Shown here in pieces: positions 15,910 to 24,217 of a stretch of 64,000 nucleotides of DNA (within the stretch, counting starts at the first letter, position 1; the number at the start of each line of letters is the position of its first letter). The notes below the pieces were generated by a model. The model was given only the letters and a program-made list of their open reading frames with translations. It searched no databases and was not told the origin of the DNA. Position numbers and translations under genes: made by a program. The stretch comes from Flavobacterium limicola (GTDB lineage Bacteria > Bacteroidota > Bacteroidia > Flavobacteriales > Flavobacteriaceae): NCBI RefSeq assembly GCF_003634755.1, contig NZ_RBXA01000002.1, positions 186,001 through 250,000 of the forward strand. The letters are read 5' to 3'.

Positions 15910-17127
15910 TTAGTTTTGTTCTTTTTGAACGAGTTTTTGCAGCCAGATACAGCCTGCGACTGATAAAATCCCTAAAGTTCCCATGACAAACCAGTTTGCC
16001 TGATAGCCAAATGCCGCAATGATTTCCAGTCCAGTTTTAGAACTTGCAATGTGCGCTAAGCTGAAACTCATTGTAAACAAAGCCATGTAGCGCCCTTCGT
16101 GACCTTTTGGTGCTCGGCTTAAAGCGAAAGAATTGGAAAAAGGAAAGATGAACATTTCTCCAAAAGTGATAAAAAGGATGCTGACGATTAGGATTCCTGC
16201 CCACATATTGAGCATTAAAACATAGAAACTTAGAGACATCAGTAACGAACCCCAAAGAATAATTTTGAGTTTATCGATGTTTTTTCTTTGGCTAATACTC
16301 ACAATTGGCATTTCCAGGAAGAAAATCAGCAACCCATTTAAGGATAATAAAAGTCCGCTTTGAAACTCGGTTAAACCAAATTTTTCATTGTGATATAAGG
16401 GTAAAGTGGTGAAAAGCTGAAAGAAAAGCATTGCCGTAATAAAACAGATAAAGAGAAAAATCCAGAATATCTTGTCTTTGAAAACGGAAGTAGGTATTTC
16501 GGTTTCGCTATTTGCGGAGTCTAAATCGGCTGGTTTTTTGCGCTCTTTTACTAATAACGTGAAAATTAATATCGAAATAATACACGAGCTTCCATCAACC
16601 CAAAATAATCCGCTGTAGCCTAAATTCATAATGATTAAACCACCTAAAGCCGGTCCTGCAGTAAAACCTAAATTTACTGCTAGTCGAACTAAAGTCAATG
16701 CTCTGGTGCGATTTTCAGGTTTGGCGTAGGTCGCCAAAGAGACAAACATGGCGGGACGAAACATATCAGCAACGGTCATAATTACGAACATACCAATGCA
16801 TAATCCCCAAAATGTACGAATGTATTGTACTAAAAATAGCAGTATTCCGCTGGTGAACAAACTGAAAACCATGATTTTATAGAAACCTATTTTATCAGAT
16901 AATTTGCCGCCAAGCCACGAACCAAGCATAGAACCAAAACCAAAAGCGACCATAATCCACCCGACTTGTGCATAGGAAAAACTTAAATCTTCTTTCAAAT
17001 ATTTTGATAAGAACGGCAAAACCATCGTACCAGCCCGATTGATAAAAGTAATTAGGGTAAGTATCCAAATTTCTCTGGTGAAGCCTTTGAAATTATTAAT
17101 GTAACGTTGAAAAGCTGTTTGAAACAT
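15910..17127 (-). CDS. MFS transporter
   Basis: A 405-residue inner-membrane protein with about 12 hydrophobic helices and the MFS loop motif between helices 2 and 3 (GSWLGGKLSDKIGFYKIM). The N-terminal part (INRAGTMVLPFLSKYLKEDLSFSY) is the pattern of the drug/H+ antiporter-like DHA group, so it may export small toxic compounds or sugars; the substrate cannot be read from sequence. It is divergent from the DUF1684 gene and ends at the strong terminator. Confidence 0.9.
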   Translation of the reverse strand: MFQTAFQRYINNFKGFTREIWILTLITFINRAGTMVLPFLSKYLKEDLSFSYAQVGWIMVAFGFGSMLGSWLGGKLSDKIGFYKIMVFSLFTSGILLFLVQYIRTFWGLCIGMFVIMTVADMFRPAMFVSLATYAKPENRTRALTLVRLAVNLGFTAGPALGGLIIMNLGYSGLFWVDGSSCIISILIFTLLVKERKKPADLDSANSETEIPTSVFKDKIFWIFLFICFITAMLFFQLFTTLPLYHNEKFGLTEFQSGLLLSLNGLLIFFLEMPIVSISQRKNIDKLKIILWGSLLMSLSFYVLMLNMWAGILIVSILFITFGEMFIFPFSNSFALSRAPKGHEGRYMALFTMSFSLAHIASSKTGLEIIAAFGYQANWFVMGTLGILSVAGCIWLQKLVQKEQN

Positions 17128-17223
17128 ACAATGAGTTATTATTTTGCAAAGGTAGAAAACTTTGTTCCGATGCGCCTTTGTGTCCTAGTAACTTTTAAAC
17201 TATTTTTGCATAAAAATAAGAAC

Positions 17224-17826
17224 ATGAGAACGCTATTCACTTTGTTGTTTTTAATACACTTGAATTTAGGTTTTGGCCAAGAAAAATTTGATGTTTCGGC
17301 TGTAGCCAAATTCCAAACCGAATTGAACGAAGAATATGCGGATGCCAAGAAAAGTCCGTTGACTGCGGAAGATTTAGCGGTTTTCAAAACACTTGACTTT
17401 TATCCTGCAAGCGAAACTTTTTTTGTGGTGGCTAAGTTTGTAAGAACACAAAAAGAGAAGCCATTTGAAATGGAAACGTCTACGGACAGAAAGCCATTGT
17501 ATGTCAAATATGGCGAACTTTCTTTTACAATTGATGGTCGGGATTTTAAACTAAATGTCTATAAAAACATTGAACTTTCCAAAAAGAAGGAGTATAAAGA
17601 CTATTTATTTCTGCCGTTTTCCGATTTGACTTCAGGCAAGGAAAGCTACATTGGCGGGAAATATATCGATTTAAGAATTCCAAAAGGAGATACGATTGTG
17701 ATTGATTTCAATACATCATACAATCCGTATTGTGCCTATAATCATAAATATTCTTGTCCAAAAGTTCCTTTGGAAAATGATTTGGATATAGAAATAAAAG
17801 CAGGAGTTAAAAAATTTCACGACTAA
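17224..17826 (+). CDS. DUF1684 family secreted protein
   Basis: A 200-residue protein with a signal peptide (MRTLFTLLFLIHLNLGFGQ). The body carries the DUF1684 pattern: LYVKYGELSFTIDG, LFLPFSDLTSGKESYIGGKYIDL and DFNTSYNPYCAYNHKYSCPKVP. Biochemical function is unknown. ATG 17224 is chosen because only this start gives a signal peptide; the longer frame begins inside the divergent MFS gene. Its stop overlaps the TatD start by one base (TAATG), so the two are an operon. Confidence 0.88.
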   Translation: MRTLFTLLFLIHLNLGFGQEKFDVSAVAKFQTELNEEYADAKKSPLTAEDLAVFKTLDFYPASETFFVVAKFVRTQKEKPFEMETSTDRKPLYVKYGELSFTIDGRDFKLNVYKNIELSKKKEYKDYLFLPFSDLTSGKESYIGGKYIDLRIPKGDTIVIDFNTSYNPYCAYNHKYSCPKVPLENDLDIEIKAGVKKFHD

Positions 17827-18491
17827 TGGAATTCTTTAATCTGCATACGCATAAATGGACTAATCAACCGAATGTGTTGGAATTAGTGAATCAATATCCT
17901 CAGGAATTTGATGCAACAATTCCGTATTATTCGATCGGGATTCATCCGTGGTTTATCGTTGAAGAACGAATAGAAGCTGACTTGGCGATAATGGAAAGTA
18001 AGTTACAAGAGGTAAATTGTCTCGCTGTTGGCGAATGCGGATTAGACAAACGCATTGAAATCTCGATGGAATTGCAGCAAATGGTTTTTGAAAAGCAATT
18101 GCTTTTGGCACAAAAACATAAAAAACCAGTGGTAATACATTGCGTTGCGGCTTTTCAGGAATTGATTGCAATTAAGAAAAAAATGAATATTTCAGTACCA
18201 ATATTGATTCATGGATTTTCGAAAAATATACAAGTCGCCAAACAATTACTGGACAATGGATTTTATATTTCCTTTGGAAAATATTTATTACTCAATTCAG
18301 AACTGGAAGCTGTTTTTAAAAGCGTTCCTGATAATCGATTTTTTCTGGAAACGGATACGGTTGAAGAAGGAATTGAAGCAGTTTATGAATTGGCAGCAAA
18401 ATACAAAGGAATTTCTATTAAAGAAATACAGGAAATAGTGAATGCAAATTTTAATGAAGTTTTTGATTTCAAAATTTTTCAAAAACATTAA
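17826..18491 (+). CDS. TatD family metal-dependent hydrolase
   Basis: A 221-residue TIM-barrel metalloenzyme of the TatD nuclease family, which includes 3'-5' exonucleases. Metal ligands are visible: FFNLHTHKW (two His), AVGECGLDK (Glu), PVVIHCVAA (His), LIHGFSK (His) and FLETDT (Asp). It is somewhat shorter than E. coli TatD (260) but complete at both ends. Translationally coupled to DUF1684 upstream; tcdA follows 17 bases later, so a three-gene operon is likely. Confidence 0.88.
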   Translation: MEFFNLHTHKWTNQPNVLELVNQYPQEFDATIPYYSIGIHPWFIVEERIEADLAIMESKLQEVNCLAVGECGLDKRIEISMELQQMVFEKQLLLAQKHKKPVVIHCVAAFQELIAIKKKMNISVPILIHGFSKNIQVAKQLLDNGFYISFGKYLLLNSELEAVFKSVPDNRFFLETDTVEEGIEAVYELAAKYKGISIKEIQEIVNANFNEVFDFKIFQKH

Positions 18492-18508
18492 ACTTTAAAC
18501 AAAAAACA

Positions 18509-19222
18509 ATGGCAGAGTGGACAGAAAGAGCCGAACTTTTATTCAAAAAAGAAGGTTTAGATAATTTAAAAAATGCAAATGTACTGGTCGTAGGATTGGG
18601 TGGCGTTGGTTCTTTTGCGGCTGAATTTTTGGCAAGAGCAGGAGTGGGAACGATGACTATTGTTGATGGTGACGTAGTTGATATTACCAATATAAACCGA
18701 CAATTGCCTGCTTTACATTCGACCGTGGGACAACCTAAGGTGACTGTTGTTGGTGATCGATTAATGGACATTAATCCGGAATTGAAATTGACTCGGGTGC
18801 AGGAATTTCTTTCGCCGGAACGTGCTTTCGAAATTGTTTCAGAGGAATTTGATTATGTTTTGGATTGCATTGACAGCGTGACTCCAAAGTTGAATTTGAT
18901 TATTGGTGCCAAGCGAAAAAGAGTCAAAATTATCAGCAGTATGGGCGCTGGTGGGAAAATGGAAGCTTCCAAAGTGAAAGTAACGGATATCACGAATACC
19001 GTGAATTGTTATTTTGCTAAAACCATCCGAAGACGATTAAAAGAAGTGAAAATTGATAAACTGAAAGTGGTTTTTTCTTCTGAGATTCAGGACGAATCGA
19101 GTTTGAAAATGACAGATGGATCTAATTTTAAAAAATCATTTTACGGAACAAATAGTTACATGCCGGGATTATTTGGTTTGTACGCTGCAGAAACCGTTAT
19201 TCGCTATTTACTTAAAAAATAG
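18509..19222 (+). CDS. tcdA: tRNA threonylcarbamoyladenosine dehydratase
   Basis: E1/ThiF-like enzyme that cyclises t6A37 to ct6A in ANN-decoding tRNAs using ATP. The 237-residue protein has the nucleotide-binding VLVVGLGGVGSFAAE, the TIVDGDVVDITNINRQ strand-loop, and DYVLDCIDSVTPKLNLI. It lacks the C-terminal hydrophobic tail of E. coli CsdL/TcdA but is close to the Bacteroidota length. It is the third gene of the DUF1684-tatD-tcdA run. Confidence 0.9.
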   Translation: MAEWTERAELLFKKEGLDNLKNANVLVVGLGGVGSFAAEFLARAGVGTMTIVDGDVVDITNINRQLPALHSTVGQPKVTVVGDRLMDINPELKLTRVQEFLSPERAFEIVSEEFDYVLDCIDSVTPKLNLIIGAKRKRVKIISSMGAGGKMEASKVKVTDITNTVNCYFAKTIRRRLKEVKIDKLKVVFSSEIQDESSLKMTDGSNFKKSFYGTNSYMPGLFGLYAAETVIRYLLKK

Positions 19223-19304
19223 TGTTCAGAATTCAGTTTTTTAGTATTCAGTTCTAAAAATCTAAGAAGTCTTAAAACTATAAAGTCTAATAATCTAAAA
19301 AAAA
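19223..19304. repeat. Low-complexity spacer with ATTCAG and TCTAA iterations
   Basis: Between tcdA and the HAD gene, short direct repeats occur: AGAATTCAGTTTT and GTATTCAGTTCT, then a run of AATCTAAG, AAGTCTTA, AAGTCTAA and AATCTAAA units. No stable hairpin is apparent. It looks like slippage-prone spacer sequence. Confidence 0.5.
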
Positions 19305-19979
19305 ATGATACAAACCGTAATTTTTGACATGGATGGTGTAATTGTCGATACTGAACCCGTACACCGTTATGCTTATTTCAAACAATTTGATGAGTTGAAT
19401 ATTACTGTTACGGAAGATATGTATACTTCATTTACCGGTTTTTCTACTCGAAATACGTTTCAGAAATTGAAAGAGGTTTTTGTTATAGAACAGGAAGTAG
19501 AGGATTTAATTCAAAGAAAACGGACTATATTTAATGATTCTTTTGATAGTAAGGCTGATTTGGAATTATTGGAAGGTGTTGAAAATCTTATTAAAGAATT
19601 ATATCAAAATGGCATGCAATTGATTTTGGCCTCTTCGGCATCCAAAGTTACTATTGAACGTGTTTTTAGCAGGTTTAAATTGCATGAGTATTTTACGCAT
19701 GTGGTAAGCGGTGAAGATTTTCCTAAATCAAAACCACATCCTGCAATTTTTGAACATGCCGCAAGTTTATCAATTGCACCAAAAGAAAAATGTATCGTTA
19801 TTGAAGATAGTACAAATGGAATAAAAGCGGCGAAAGCTGCCGGAATTTTCTGTGTGGGTTACAACAGTATTCACTCTGAGGCACAAGATTTATCGGAAGC
19901 TGATGTTGTAATTAATCATTTTAACGAATTGGGTTTTGAAGCTGTTACCAATATTGATTCTAAATTAAGGAATAATTAA
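19305..19979 (+). CDS. HAD family phosphatase (beta-phosphoglucomutase-like)
   Basis: A 224-residue HAD superfamily hydrolase with a four-helix cap of subfamily IA. Motif I DMDGVIVDTEP carries the nucleophile Asp9 and acid/base Asp11; motif II is LASSASK; motif III is the lysine in KSKPHPAIF; motif IV is VIEDSTNGIKAAKAAG. The KPHPAIF and EDSTNGI segments resemble beta-phosphoglucomutase and sugar-phosphate phosphatases; the exact substrate is not determined. Confidence 0.9.
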   Translation: MIQTVIFDMDGVIVDTEPVHRYAYFKQFDELNITVTEDMYTSFTGFSTRNTFQKLKEVFVIEQEVEDLIQRKRTIFNDSFDSKADLELLEGVENLIKELYQNGMQLILASSASKVTIERVFSRFKLHEYFTHVVSGEDFPKSKPHPAIFEHAASLSIAPKEKCIVIEDSTNGIKAAKAAGIFCVGYNSIHSEAQDLSEADVVINHFNELGFEAVTNIDSKLRNN

Positions 19980-20029
19980 CATTTGAAAGCCATTGAATTT
20001 GTAAATTTGAAGACACAAAAATTTAAAAC

Positions 20030-20875
20030 ATGAAAAAAATAATCATTGCATTTGCCATTATTATAGCAAATTTCACTATTGAGGCACAAGTAAAAACACC
20101 TCAATCCAGTCCAAAATCTACCATCATACAAGAAGTAGGTTTGACAGCTGTAGAAATTAATTATTCAAGACCAAGTGCCAGAGGAAGAGCCGTTTTTGGA
20201 AATTTAGTCCCTTTCGGAAAAGTATGGAGAACCGGAGCTAATGAAAATACAACCGTATCTTTTAGTGACGATGTTATTATTGATGGTAAAACCTTGAAAA
20301 AAGGAAAATATTCGTTGTATACAGTTCCAAAAATAGAAAGTTGGGAAATAATATTTTATAAAACTACTGATAACTGGGGGAATCCAGAAGAGTGGAAAGA
20401 AGAAAATGTAGCCCTTAGAGCAACTGTTAAACCAGAGACTTTAAATAAGAGCGTTGAAACATTCACTATCGGAATTAGTGGTTTAGATAATAATTTTGCC
20501 TTTTTAGAAATATACTGGGAGAACTCGTATGCAGCTGTAAAATTTGAAGTTCCTACTCAACAAAAAGCAACTGCCAATATTGAGAAAGCATTAGCAGGAC
20601 CAACTGCTGCAGATTATTTTTCAGCAGCTCAATTTTTATTCCAATCGAATGGTGATAATGCAAAAGCATTGGTTTATGTAAATAAAGCGTTAGATATGTC
20701 TAAAGACAAACCGTTTTGGTACAACAGATTGAAATCATTGATTCAAGCTAAACTTGGAGATAAAAAAGGAGCAATCGAAACTGCAAAATTATCTCTTGCA
20801 GCGGCTGAAATTGCTAAAAACCAAGACTATGTAAAAATGAATAAAGACAGTATTGCAGAGTGGAGTAAGAACTAA
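20030..20875 (+). CDS. DUF2911 domain secreted protein
   Basis: A 281-residue protein with a signal peptide (MKKIIIAFAIIIANFTIEAQ). DUF2911 occupies about 25-175, with the typical INYSRPSARGRAVFGNLVPFGKVWRTGANE and GKYSLYTVP (two stretches). The C-terminal part (about 185-275) looks like TPR-type helices (AKALVYVNKALDM). DUF2911 proteins are common in Bacteroidota and are periplasmic or surface proteins of unknown role. Confidence 0.88.
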   Translation: MKKIIIAFAIIIANFTIEAQVKTPQSSPKSTIIQEVGLTAVEINYSRPSARGRAVFGNLVPFGKVWRTGANENTTVSFSDDVIIDGKTLKKGKYSLYTVPKIESWEIIFYKTTDNWGNPEEWKEENVALRATVKPETLNKSVETFTIGISGLDNNFAFLEIYWENSYAAVKFEVPTQQKATANIEKALAGPTAADYFSAAQFLFQSNGDNAKALVYVNKALDMSKDKPFWYNRLKSLIQAKLGDKKGAIETAKLSLAAAEIAKNQDYVKMNKDSIAEWSKN

Positions 20876-20897
20876 TTATACTCACTGTTTTGCAAAA

Positions 20898-20939
20898 AAA
20901 ATCCCGTTTCCATTTTGTAATAGAGACGGGATTTTTTTT
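20898..20939 (+). terminator. Terminator after the DUF2911 gene
   Basis: ATCCCGTTTC (20901-20910) pairs with GAGACGGGAT (20923-20932) with one G-T pair, preceded by A and followed by eight T. It lies about 25 bases after the stop. Confidence 0.85.
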
Positions 20940-21087
20940 GCTTTATCCTGATATTTGGGAAACCTTTTTTTAATCAAATTTATATTCCAATTTTTGGATG
21001 GTTTTAAATATTATAAATCAATTAACACCTCAAAATTTAATGAGATTCCGTAATTGCCTAATTTTGTTCAAAATTTAGAAATTTATA

Positions 21088-22092
21088 ATGACTAAAAATA
21101 TTCCAATTTCCATATTAGAATTAGCAATAATCACCGAAAATAGTAATGCAAGCGAAACATTACAAAAAACAAAAGCTTTAGCGCAATTAGCTGACAGTTT
21201 AGGATACAACAGATTTTGGCTAGCCGAACATCATAATATGGCGCATGTAGCCAGTACGGCAACAGTTGTTTTGATTGGTTATATTGCCAGTGAAACCCAG
21301 AATATCCGCGTAGGTTCAGGCGGAATCATGTTACCCAATCATGCTCCACTTATAATTGCGGAACAATTTGGAACCCTTGAAACTTTATATCCCAACCGGA
21401 TTGATTTAGGATTAGGAAGAGCGCCAGGAACGGATGGTTTAACCGCGCAAGCGATTCGGAAAGATTTCTTCGAACAATCACAACGCTTTCCTCAAAATGT
21501 TGCCTCGCTACAACAATTTTTCTCAGAGGATAATGCTACTGCAAAAGTGCGTGCTTTCCCTGCGGAAGGAATTAAAGTTCCCATTTGGATTTTAGGTTCC
21601 AGTATGGATAGTGCTGCTTTGGCTGCTGCCAATGGGTTGCCATATGCTTTTGCAGGACATTTTGCACCAAAACAAATGCATCAGGCATTTGAGTTTTATA
21701 GAGATAATTTTGAACCTTCGGAATATTTAGATCAACCTAAAACAATGGCATGTGTAAACGCAATAGCTGCCGAAACCGATGAAGAAGCTGAAAAATTAGC
21801 AACTAGTTTGACTCAAATGTTTCTGAATTTGATTCGGAATGACAGAAAGCCATTGCAGCCGCCAGTTGATTCGTTAGATGGAATTATGAGCGAAGAAGAA
21901 CATTTTCATGTCAATCAAATGACTGCTTGTTCATTTGTAGGAAGTAAAAAGAAATTAGAAACAGAATTGAAGCAATTTATTGAATATACCCGTATCGATG
22001 AAGTGATGATTACCAGCCCAATTTTTAATCATGAAGACAAATTGAAAAGCATTCGAATCATGAAGGAAGTCATGGATGCTATTAATAAGTAG
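21088..22092 (+). CDS. LLM class flavin-dependent oxidoreductase
   Basis: A 334-residue luciferase-like monooxygenase (TIM barrel, FMN). Typical segments are RFWLAEHHNMAHVAST near residue 45-60, IRVGSGGIMLPNHAPL and LDLGLGRAPGTDG-like DLGLGRAPGTDG, matching the YhbW/MsnO8 group. The natural substrate is unknown. The gene is monocistronic between two terminators. Confidence 0.9.
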   Translation: MTKNIPISILELAIITENSNASETLQKTKALAQLADSLGYNRFWLAEHHNMAHVASTATVVLIGYIASETQNIRVGSGGIMLPNHAPLIIAEQFGTLETLYPNRIDLGLGRAPGTDGLTAQAIRKDFFEQSQRFPQNVASLQQFFSEDNATAKVRAFPAEGIKVPIWILGSSMDSAALAAANGLPYAFAGHFAPKQMHQAFEFYRDNFEPSEYLDQPKTMACVNAIAAETDEEAEKLATSLTQMFLNLIRNDRKPLQPPVDSLDGIMSEEEHFHVNQMTACSFVGSKKKLETELKQFIEYTRIDEVMITSPIFNHEDKLKSIRIMKEVMDAINK

Positions 22093-22204
22093 TAGAATTT
22101 CGGATGTTTTTTTTAACTAAAATTAACTTAGTATTTTGATACATTTAAACCATACAAGTCATATAAGTTCATTTAAGAAGCTCAATTATTTAAAATAAAT
22201 TAAA

Positions 22205-22234
22205 AACCCTGCAATGTAAGTTGCAGGGTTTTTT
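22205..22234 (+). terminator. Terminator between the LLM oxidoreductase and fumC
   Basis: AACCCTGCAA (22205-22214) and TTGCAGGGTT (22221-22230) form a perfect 10-bp stem with loop TGTAAG and a T-run to 22234. An A-run on the other side means it could also serve the leftward fumC transcript. Confidence 0.85.
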
Positions 22235-22274
22235 GGTTTATACTTATAATTAATAATTCATCATTGAAAAATAA

Positions 22275-23672
22275 TTATTTCAAGCTTCCCACCATATCTT
22301 CGGGTTTAACCCAAGCATCAAAATCTTCTGGAGTTACATATCCTAAACGAACCGCCTCTTCTTTCAATGTTGTTCCGTTTTTATGTGCAGTTTGAGCAAT
22401 TTCAGCTGATTTATAGTATCCAATTTTAGTATTCAAAGCCGTAACCAACATTAATGAATTGTCAACCAATTCTTTGATGCGTTTGTAGTTAGGTTCGATA
22501 CCTTGAGCGCAATGTTCGTCAAAAGACATGCAAGCGTCACCAAGCAATCTCGCTGATTGTAAGAAATTTGCAGCCATCAATGGTTTGAAAACGTTCAATT
22601 CATAATGTCCTTGCATTCCTCCAACAGATATTGCTACGTCATTCCCCATCACTTGTGCGCAAACCATAGTCAATGCTTCACATTGCGTTGGGTTTACTTT
22701 TCCAGGCATGATAGAAGATCCAGGCTCATTTTCAGGGATAAGGATTTCTCCAATTCCGGAACGTGGTCCAGAAGCTAACATACGCACATCATTGGCAATT
22801 TTATTCAATGAAACGGCCAGTTGTTTTAAGGCACCGTGTGTTTCTACAATGGCATCGTGTGCGGCTAGTGCTTCAAATTTATTTTCGGCAGTTACAAATG
22901 GATGTCCAGTAAATTCAGCGATATATTCTGCTACTTTTACGTCATATCCTTCTGGAGTATTTAATCCTGTTCCTACTGCAGTTCCTCCTAAAGCCACTTC
23001 TGATAAGTGTGCCAATGTGTTTTTAACCGCTTTCAAGCCGTAGTTCAATTGCGCTACATATCCTGAAATTTCCTGTCCTAATGTAAGTGGAGTAGCATCC
23101 ATCAAGTGCGTACGACCTATTTTTACAACATTGTTGAATTCAACTGCTTTTGCATGAAGTGTATCTCTTAATTTTTCAACTCCGGGAATAGTAACTTCTA
23201 CAACTGCTTTATAAGCCGCAATGTGCATTCCTGTTGGGAACGTGTCATTTGAAGATTGCGATTTATTTACATCGTCATTTGCTTTAATGAATTGTTCGCC
23301 TTCGCCAATGTTGAATCCTTTTAATACTTGTGCACGATTAGCAACAACTTCATTTACGTTCATGTTACTTTGCGTTCCTGAACCAGTTTGCCAAATCACC
23401 AATGGGAATTCATTATCTAATTTTCCCGCCAAGATTTCATCACAAACTGCAGCAATAGCGTCGCGTTTTTCGACTGGTAAAACTCCTAAATCACAATTAG
23501 CGTAAGCCGCTGCTTTTTTAAGATAAGCAAAACCTTCAATAATTTCTTTTGGCATCGATGCTGATGGACCTATTTTGAAGTTATTTCTTGAACGTTCTGT
23601 TTGTGCGCCCCAATATTTTTCAGCTGGAACCTGCACTTCACCCATGGTGTCTTTTTCTATTCTGAATTTCAT
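22275..23672 (-). CDS. fumC: Fumarate hydratase class II
   Basis: TCA-cycle enzyme hydrating fumarate to L-malate without an iron-sulphur cluster. The 465-residue protein carries the fumarase/aspartase signature [15 protein letters not shown] and the substrate-site segments [23 protein letters not shown] and [32 protein letters not shown] is the standard class II start. It is monocistronic; FAH upstream in the window also yields fumarate, but the two genes are far apart. Confidence 0.96.
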   Translation of the reverse strand: MKFRIEKDTMGEVQVPAEKYWGAQTERSRNNFKIGPSASMPKEIIEGFAYLKKAAAYANCDLGVLPVEKRDAIAAVCDEILAGKLDNEFPLVIWQTGSGTQSNMNVNEVVANRAQVLKGFNIGEGEQFIKANDDVNKSQSSNDTFPTGMHIAAYKAVVEVTIPGVEKLRDTLHAKAVEFNNVVKIGRTHLMDATPLTLGQEISGYVAQLNYGLKAVKNTLAHLSEVALGGTAVGTGLNTPEGYDVKVAEYIAEFTGHPFVTAENKFEALAAHDAIVETHGALKQLAVSLNKIANDVRMLASGPRSGIGEILIPENEPGSSIMPGKVNPTQCEALTMVCAQVMGNDVAISVGGMQGHYELNVFKPLMAANFLQSARLLGDACMSFDEHCAQGIEPNYKRIKELVDNSLMLVTALNTKIGYYKSAEIAQTAHKNGTTLKEEAVRLGYVTPEDFDAWVKPEDMVGSLK

Positions 23673-23713
23673 TTTGTTGTTATTTAGGAATAATTATGTT
23701 GTGTATTACTTTT

Positions 23714-23793
23714 TAGCCCCGATGGCAACGGAAATCCTTTTCTTTTTTTCTTTAAAAAAGAAAAGATTATAGTGAACAGCGGGAAACAGCTCC
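23714..23793 (+). repeat. Dispersed intergenic element, copy 1 (TAGCCC...AGCTCC)
   Basis: The element runs from TAGCCCCGATGGCAACGG (23714 onward) to AGCGGGAAACAGCTCC (ending 23793). Its centre is a 12-bp perfect hairpin, arms 23737-23748 and 23754-23765. A second copy in the opposite orientation is at 54291-54360 with the same ends and a hairpin of unrelated sequence. It sits upstream of fumC, between divergent genes, so it is not placed as a simple terminator. Confidence 0.75.
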
Positions 23794-23921
23794 AAATTCT
23801 GAGTTCAAAAATACGGATAATTCCTTTTTTATAAAAATTGATTGATAGTTTTTATGGTTTTTTATTGGTACGAAAAGGAATTAAACTTACATTTGTGGCT
23901 ACATTCAAAATTCCGGAAAAC

Positions 23922-24092
23922 ATGTTTGAATTTTCACAGTACTTAGGCTTTTTACTTTTCTTAACCATTCTTACTATAGGATTTTGGTTGATGTTTTTTC
24001 TAGTTGGTTTCGTATCCTATTGGGTAGGTGGAGCAAGTTGGGAAGCATACAAGGAGAAAAGAGCAAAAAAGAAGCAAGAACAATCAGTTTAA
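23922..24092 (+). CDS. Small single-pass membrane protein
   Basis: A 56-residue protein beginning MFEFSQYLGFLLFLTIL, with a hydrophobic segment spanning about residues 8-36 (FWLMFFLVGFVSYWVGG) and a basic tail ending KKQEQSV. One or two membrane spans are predicted. The ATG at 23922 was chosen over an in-frame start at 23838 because the extension is not membrane-like and overlaps spacer. The function is not recognised; a clear terminator follows, which supports it as a real gene. Confidence 0.6.
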   Translation: MFEFSQYLGFLLFLTILTIGFWLMFFLVGFVSYWVGGASWEAYKEKRAKKKQEQSV

Positions 24093-24109
24093 TCTTTTTG
24101 TTAAATAAA

Positions 24110-24210
24110 AAAAGGACTCATTTATGGGCCCTTTTTTTTTATGCTTATACTTTTTTAATTTTATTGGATTAAATGATTTATAAAAAAAGGACCCATTTTC
24201 ATGAGTCCTT
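24110..24210. terminator. Pair of convergent, near-identical terminators
   Basis: The first hairpin (24110-24134) has AAAAGGACTC and GGGCCCTTTT arms and a T-run on the plus strand, serving the small membrane protein. The second (24187-24210) has AAGGACCC and GAGTCCTT arms and, on the minus strand, runs into TTTTTTT, serving the outer-membrane receptor gene. The two share the AAGGAC(T/C)CAT core, as if duplicated by inversion. Confidence 0.8.
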
Positions 24211-24217
24211 AATTTTG

